DNA of 64,000 nucleotides from Saccharomycopsis malanga (Eukaryota; Ascomycota; Saccharomycetes; Ascoideales; Saccharomycopsidaceae). The position numbers and the translations under genes are program-made. Location: NCBI GenBank assembly GCA_004014935.1, contig CP025321.1:3410001-3474000 (forward strand), in the 5' to 3' direction. Below, piece by piece: positions 60,396-64,000 of the stretch (position 1 is the stretch's first letter; each line of letters opens with the position of its first letter). The notes under the pieces are model-generated. The model did not search any database. It was given only the letters and a program-made list of their open reading frames with translations, and was not told where the DNA came from.

Positions 60396-62005
60396 GCGTG
60401 CCTTGTGGTTTTTTGTATTTTCTCTTTTACTAGAAATCAAGTGTGCTTTTTAACATTATTATTTTTTTATACTTAATCACTTTTATCAATAGCGGTAGTT
60501 CCTTTGTATGCTAATCTGTTTATACTTTTATTAATTTGTTTCTGTTGGTGTGTGCTACGTGGCGGTTTGTAAGGATTGAAAGATGTAAAATGTGTAAAGT
60601 AAAGAAAGACTAAAGTTGGTGCTTGTCACCATAGTAGTTATGACAAGTGTCAATGGTGATAGCTGTCAAATTTAATAGTGCCCAATGAGTAGACTGGCGA
60701 TTTCATTAAAGTCAGCGAATCATAAAGATTCGTTTTTAAGCGGATTTGCTTATCCTATTTAGAGTTGACTTATTACTGAGTTGAATCAAAACTAGCGACA
60801 AGCAGAACACAACTGTTAGGATCTAAAACTTTCGCATAAACAAAATTACAAGCAGCTATCACAACCTTTGATGCCAAAAAGTTAATGTTCAGATGATCAA
60901 TTTACAATATGGTGATTTTGGTAATCAGAAAGAGATTTTTATATCAAAAACACCTAGTCCTCCTGTAACGGTGGGAGCTAGTGATATCATACTTTTAAAG
61001 TGTGGAGTAATTTATATTCACCAACATGATATGTTTGTATGGCTGTGTTTAGAAATTACTGATTGTAACGTAAAAAAGTCCAGTGTCAATTATTAACATA
61101 TTCTCCTGGATAGTAAAAAGAGAATTTGAAATAAACGGATCATGTTTCAGTTGAGCTGTAAAATAGACCAAAACTAACTTGTTTCTTTATTATTACATTG
61201 GTTTGAAGTCTGTTGAGATGCTGGTCAGCCTGCAATATTGGCGAAAGAAGCTTGTATTTATCGTTGCTACACGTAAAGTTGGAAGATCCTTCAAAAAATA
61301 TCTAAAAGATATAATCAGATACATGAATGTGTCAGTCAGTCAAAGCGTAGGATGAGAAGTAGCTTACCTAATACAAGAATTTGGCAATCATGACCATATT
61401 TGACAAAATATCACTACAGAATTTTTAGTCATCTGAACAAGAAATATTGAAAACTAAATAATTACATTACTATCTATAATCATGTCATTATCAAATACAA
61501 CCAGATCAGGGTCTTGTTGCTGCTGTGGATCTCTATATTGATAAACATTCCATATACGGACGTTTTGAATACTGCCGAGGAAAGTAAACTTTGTTAGCCG
61601 ACCTCATGATTATGCAGGAAGCAACCCCCCGCAATGTACGGTAGCACCCCTGGTTGAAAGTAAGGTTTTCACTCATGTGAGGCAACTTTGATTTAGCTTT
61701 GACAACAAGTTTTGCTCGTCAATTTTAATTCTACTATTTCCCTAGCGGTTTTTATAACTTATAAATAAGTTGTACATATTTGTTAAGGGAAGACCGGTGT
61801 TTCAACAATTGTTTTCTCGGCGAAAGTTACCGGACACGCGAGCAGAAGACGCGCGTCTGCAACGGCTATCGTGCAGCAACAACCGTTTTCGGGAACTATC
61901 ACCGCATGTTTTAGACTGGTCGTTTTTTCAAGGCAGTTCATATAATTCCTCATTTTTTGATTATCTATCTAGCGAGTGTTCTATCTTTATATTGTGTTGA
62001 GCACA
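60396..62005. other. Intergenic, SNC 3' region and promoter of kelch paralog B
   Basis: 1.6 kb. At 60622-60659 are two overlapping inverted repeats that cannot form together (CTTGTCA/TGACAAG and TCACCAT/ATGGTGA), about 230 bp past the SNC stop. At 61847-61858 is the 12-bp palindrome AGACGCGCGTCT, 148 bp upstream of the kelch gene. Short open stretches (for example 60893-61096) have no recognisable feature. Confidence 0.5.
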
Positions 62006-64000
62006 ATGAGCCCGCTTTCTGAGTACAAAAGTTATCCGAAATGGGTTTTTTCGCTGACATACAAGAACCCGTTGGCAGACAGTTTGCAGCAACTGGGTGG
62101 GAAACGGTCAGCAGCTGGGGTCGTTCTGCTGGACGAGGTATTAGCGAGAAACGGTCTTGATGACAACACGCAAGACGGTCCTTTGTATGAGAACACGTCG
62201 CATTCTGAGACACTGGACATCAATGTGCAGCGGGCACTCCAGCAAGAGGACTTGCGAGTGCGTGAATTGAACAAATATTATTATCGTAATCTTTTTGACG
62301 GTAAGAGTAACAGCAATGAGCTTGACAGCTATTTTGCGTCGCATCAGGTATGGGTTCCCTGCTTTGATCTCGTGTCGGCACGGAAAGTGATTCATGAGTC
62401 AATGTTGAATGGCCCTAACAACAACATTGATAGTGTTGAAAAGGACAACCATGTCGAAACACATAAGACGAAGTTGCCAACAGCCGGTTTGATCACGTCT
62501 TCTGAATTCAAAGACCTGTCTCAGAAGGACATGGCAGGTCCAGTGAAGGATATCTTTACTGGATTCACGTACAGTCCGACCTACTATGGCCGCGAGAGTA
62601 TTCCGCTGCTTTATTTCCACACCTCGGTGTCCATTGACGATAAGATATACACATTTGGCGGCGTACGGTGTCTTAGCCGCGACAACTACTTGGACGTGGA
62701 CATTGGCAACATCAAAGTGAAAGGCCCAGAGTACCCGTTTCCGCTCAAAGAAGCTGTTTTTAACAACCCTGCGCTTGTTCCAAACAAGAAGCTTTATGTG
62801 CTCAATACTGAGACAAGCATAGTGTTGACTCCTGAGCTCCAGGGCGACATCCCTCCGTCCACCCTCTGCTGTGCCACGGCGACTGTCATCACGCACCGCT
62901 ACATCTTCTACTATGGCGGTTTTGAACTCCTGAGCAAGCTTGCACCACACGATGGCACCGACGGTATCCGCTATGTTGACCGCGACATCAAAGTCAATGA
63001 TCGTGCATGGGTCTTGGACACGGTTCTCAATGTATTTAAAGAGATTTCTCTTGTGAACGGCGCAGATGTTCCTATCAATTTCAAGCGTTTTGGTCACTCC
63101 ACAGTCGCGCTAGGCTTGAAAGACCTTGATATGAGTCGCTTTTTCATCGCCAACGACAACATTGACGTACTCACTAAGTCATCAGCTAGTCTGTATGTTT
63201 ACGAGGACAACATCGCTGAAACTGTACTGGATACCACCCTGGTCCGTGGCAAACGAAGTCTTGTTCTTTCTCTTTTTGTCTTTGGCGGTTACGTCTACAA
63301 TACCACAGCACGTCAGTTTGAATGTGTCAACGACGTTTGGCAGATTGACCTTCGAGTCGCGTCCACCAACATCCGTGGGTACTTGCTTTTCAAAAGCACG
63401 GCAACTGCTCGGACCTTACCTTCTGAAATTATGAAACCTGCCCCGCGCGGCTTCCACGCCGCGGTTCTCGCCGAGAATGGCGCTAAAACTAACACAGAGG
63501 ACACATACGAGGCCACCATGAGAAACAAATACATGCTTGTCCATGGTGGAACCAACTTGCACTCGTTATATCCAGACATGTGGAAGTACAGCTTTGCCAC
63601 CCACCAATGGGAACAGCTCAAGCTCTTTTCGCATCTGTTCAACCCTGATTGTTCTCCACGCCGCGACCTCTTTGAAACACAGTTTGAGCGCGCCAACCAC
63701 CAGCTCATTCTTTTTGACAAGTACGTCCTCTTCAACGGCGGCTTCAGTCTGCGCTATGTTGCTGACGACATCAAGGAGGCAAAACAGAAACTAGGTGTGC
63801 TGTTAGAGCATCAAATGGACAGTCTTCCCGACGCTTTGGACATTGCAGAGGACCTTCAGCAGAAACTAAAAAAGACATTCCACAGACTTATCATGTTGGA
63901 CTTGAGCTCCAACACCTTTGTCTTCCTCAAATACTCCCAAAGACTATTCTCCTACATCAACTACCGCGAGTTTTTGAGCAACTCAGAGCTCAGCGACAAG
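62006..64000 (+). CDS. Kelch-repeat protein, paralog B, cut by the right edge
   Basis: 665 codons are present, open to the last base, from the ATG at 62006. It is homologous along its length to the gene at 53771-56341: both share YKSY near the start, IKVKGP then (F/Y)PFPLK, GDIPP followed by LCCA(S/T)ATV and YIFYYGGFE, (V/Y)FGGY-YN, RGFHAA and HGGTNL. Kelch blades are clear (YFHTSVSIDDKIYTFGGVR, VFGGYVYNTTARQF, KYVLFNGGFSL). Codon use is more GC-rich than the other genes here: by hand I count 14 CTG and about a dozen CGC codons. The CTG positions would be serine in a CUG-Ser yeast. Function as for paralog A: a possible Gpb1/2-like or Ral2-like Ras/PKA regulator. Confidence 0.8.
   Translation, partial: MSPLSEYKSYPKWVFSLTYKNPLADSLQQLGGKRSAAGVVLLDEVLARNGLDDNTQDGPLYENTSHSETLDINVQRALQQEDLRVRELNKYYYRNLFDGKSNSNELDSYFASHQVWVPCFDLVSARKVIHESMLNGPNNNIDSVEKDNHVETHKTKLPTAGLITSSEFKDLSQKDMAGPVKDIFTGFTYSPTYYGRESIPLLYFHTSVSIDDKIYTFGGVRCLSRDNYLDVDIGNIKVKGPEYPFPLKEAVFNNPALVPNKKLYVLNTETSIVLTPELQGDIPPSTLCCATATVITHRYIFYYGGFELLSKLAPHDGTDGIRYVDRDIKVNDRAWVLDTVLNVFKEISLVNGADVPINFKRFGHSTVALGLKDLDMSRFFIANDNIDVLTKSSASLYVYEDNIAETVLDTTLVRGKRSLVLSLFVFGGYVYNTTARQFECVNDVWQIDLRVASTNIRGYLLFKSTATARTLPSEIMKPAPRGFHAAVLAENGAKTNTEDTYEATMRNKYMLVHGGTNLHSLYPDMWKYSFATHQWEQLKLFSHLFNPDCSPRRDLFETQFERANHQLILFDKYVLFNGGFSLRYVADDIKEAKQKLGVLLEHQMDSLPDALDIAEDLQQKLKKTFHRLIMLDLSSNTFVFLKYSQRLFSYINYREFLSNSELSDK

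Overview
This window is nuclear DNA of a budding yeast (Saccharomycotina), most likely of the CUG-Ser1 (Candida/Debaryomyces) group. It is AT-rich, with compact and almost intron-free genes separated by 0.3-1.9 kb spacers. It carries yeast-specific genes (ILM1, IMG2, AIM6, MDM31/32, TRS65) next to families that S. cerevisiae lacks or has in another form (an RBM42-like RRM protein, an OCRL-type 5-phosphatase). Hand reading found no in-frame CTG codon in the 1609-codon MYO2, and an adhesin puts CTG codons inside serine runs. Both fit CTG read as serine. The clade call is an inference.

Layout, left to right. 1-10 kb: the start of ARP5 (INO80 complex), a ZIP zinc transporter, a tail-to-tail pair of AIM6-like phosphodiesterase genes of which the second has lost the catalytic motifs, a Bax-inhibitor protein, and an RBM42-like protein. 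11-19 kb: an unrecognised nuclear-type protein, the OCRL-like phosphatase, and TRS65 (TRAPPII). 20-28 kb: GCV3 and BOL1, tail to tail as I recall them in S. cerevisiae, but here with a 126-bp exact copy of an AIM6 segment between them, then the class V myosin MYO2. 28-40 kb: an intron-containing CDC50/LEM3 gene, the CCR4-NOT scaffold CDC39/NOT1, ILM1, HEM13. 40-50 kb: IMG2 (mL49), a tRNA-like Pol III unit, a mitochondrial protein, a SNT309/BCAS2 gene with a 60-nt intron, RNA15, an AT-rich unrecognised relic, an MDM31/32 gene, a divergent RidA-family gene. 50-64 kb: a large Eap1-like GPI adhesin with a perfect 9-bp minisatellite, two paralogous kelch-repeat genes flanking GCD2 (eIF2B delta) and an SNC v-SNARE, and one tiny spliced candidate gene.

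The genes do not form a pathway; this is ordinary housekeeping chromosome. Common threads are mitochondrial function (GCV3, BOL1, IMG2, MDM31/32, AIM6, ILM1), membrane traffic (TRS65, MYO2, CDC50, SNC, OCRL-like) and a repeated upstream element, CGGGTAA (Reb1-type), at seven promoters. The most unusual items are the recent AIM6 fragment, the AIM6-like pseudoenzyme, a perfect Gcn4/Bas1-type inverted repeat upstream of GCV3, and the tRNA-like unit that cannot fold as a tRNA. I saw no CRISPR array, no rRNA, no standard tRNA and no recognisable transposon. Many open stretches begin at TTG; I moved starts to the first ATG wherever that applied.
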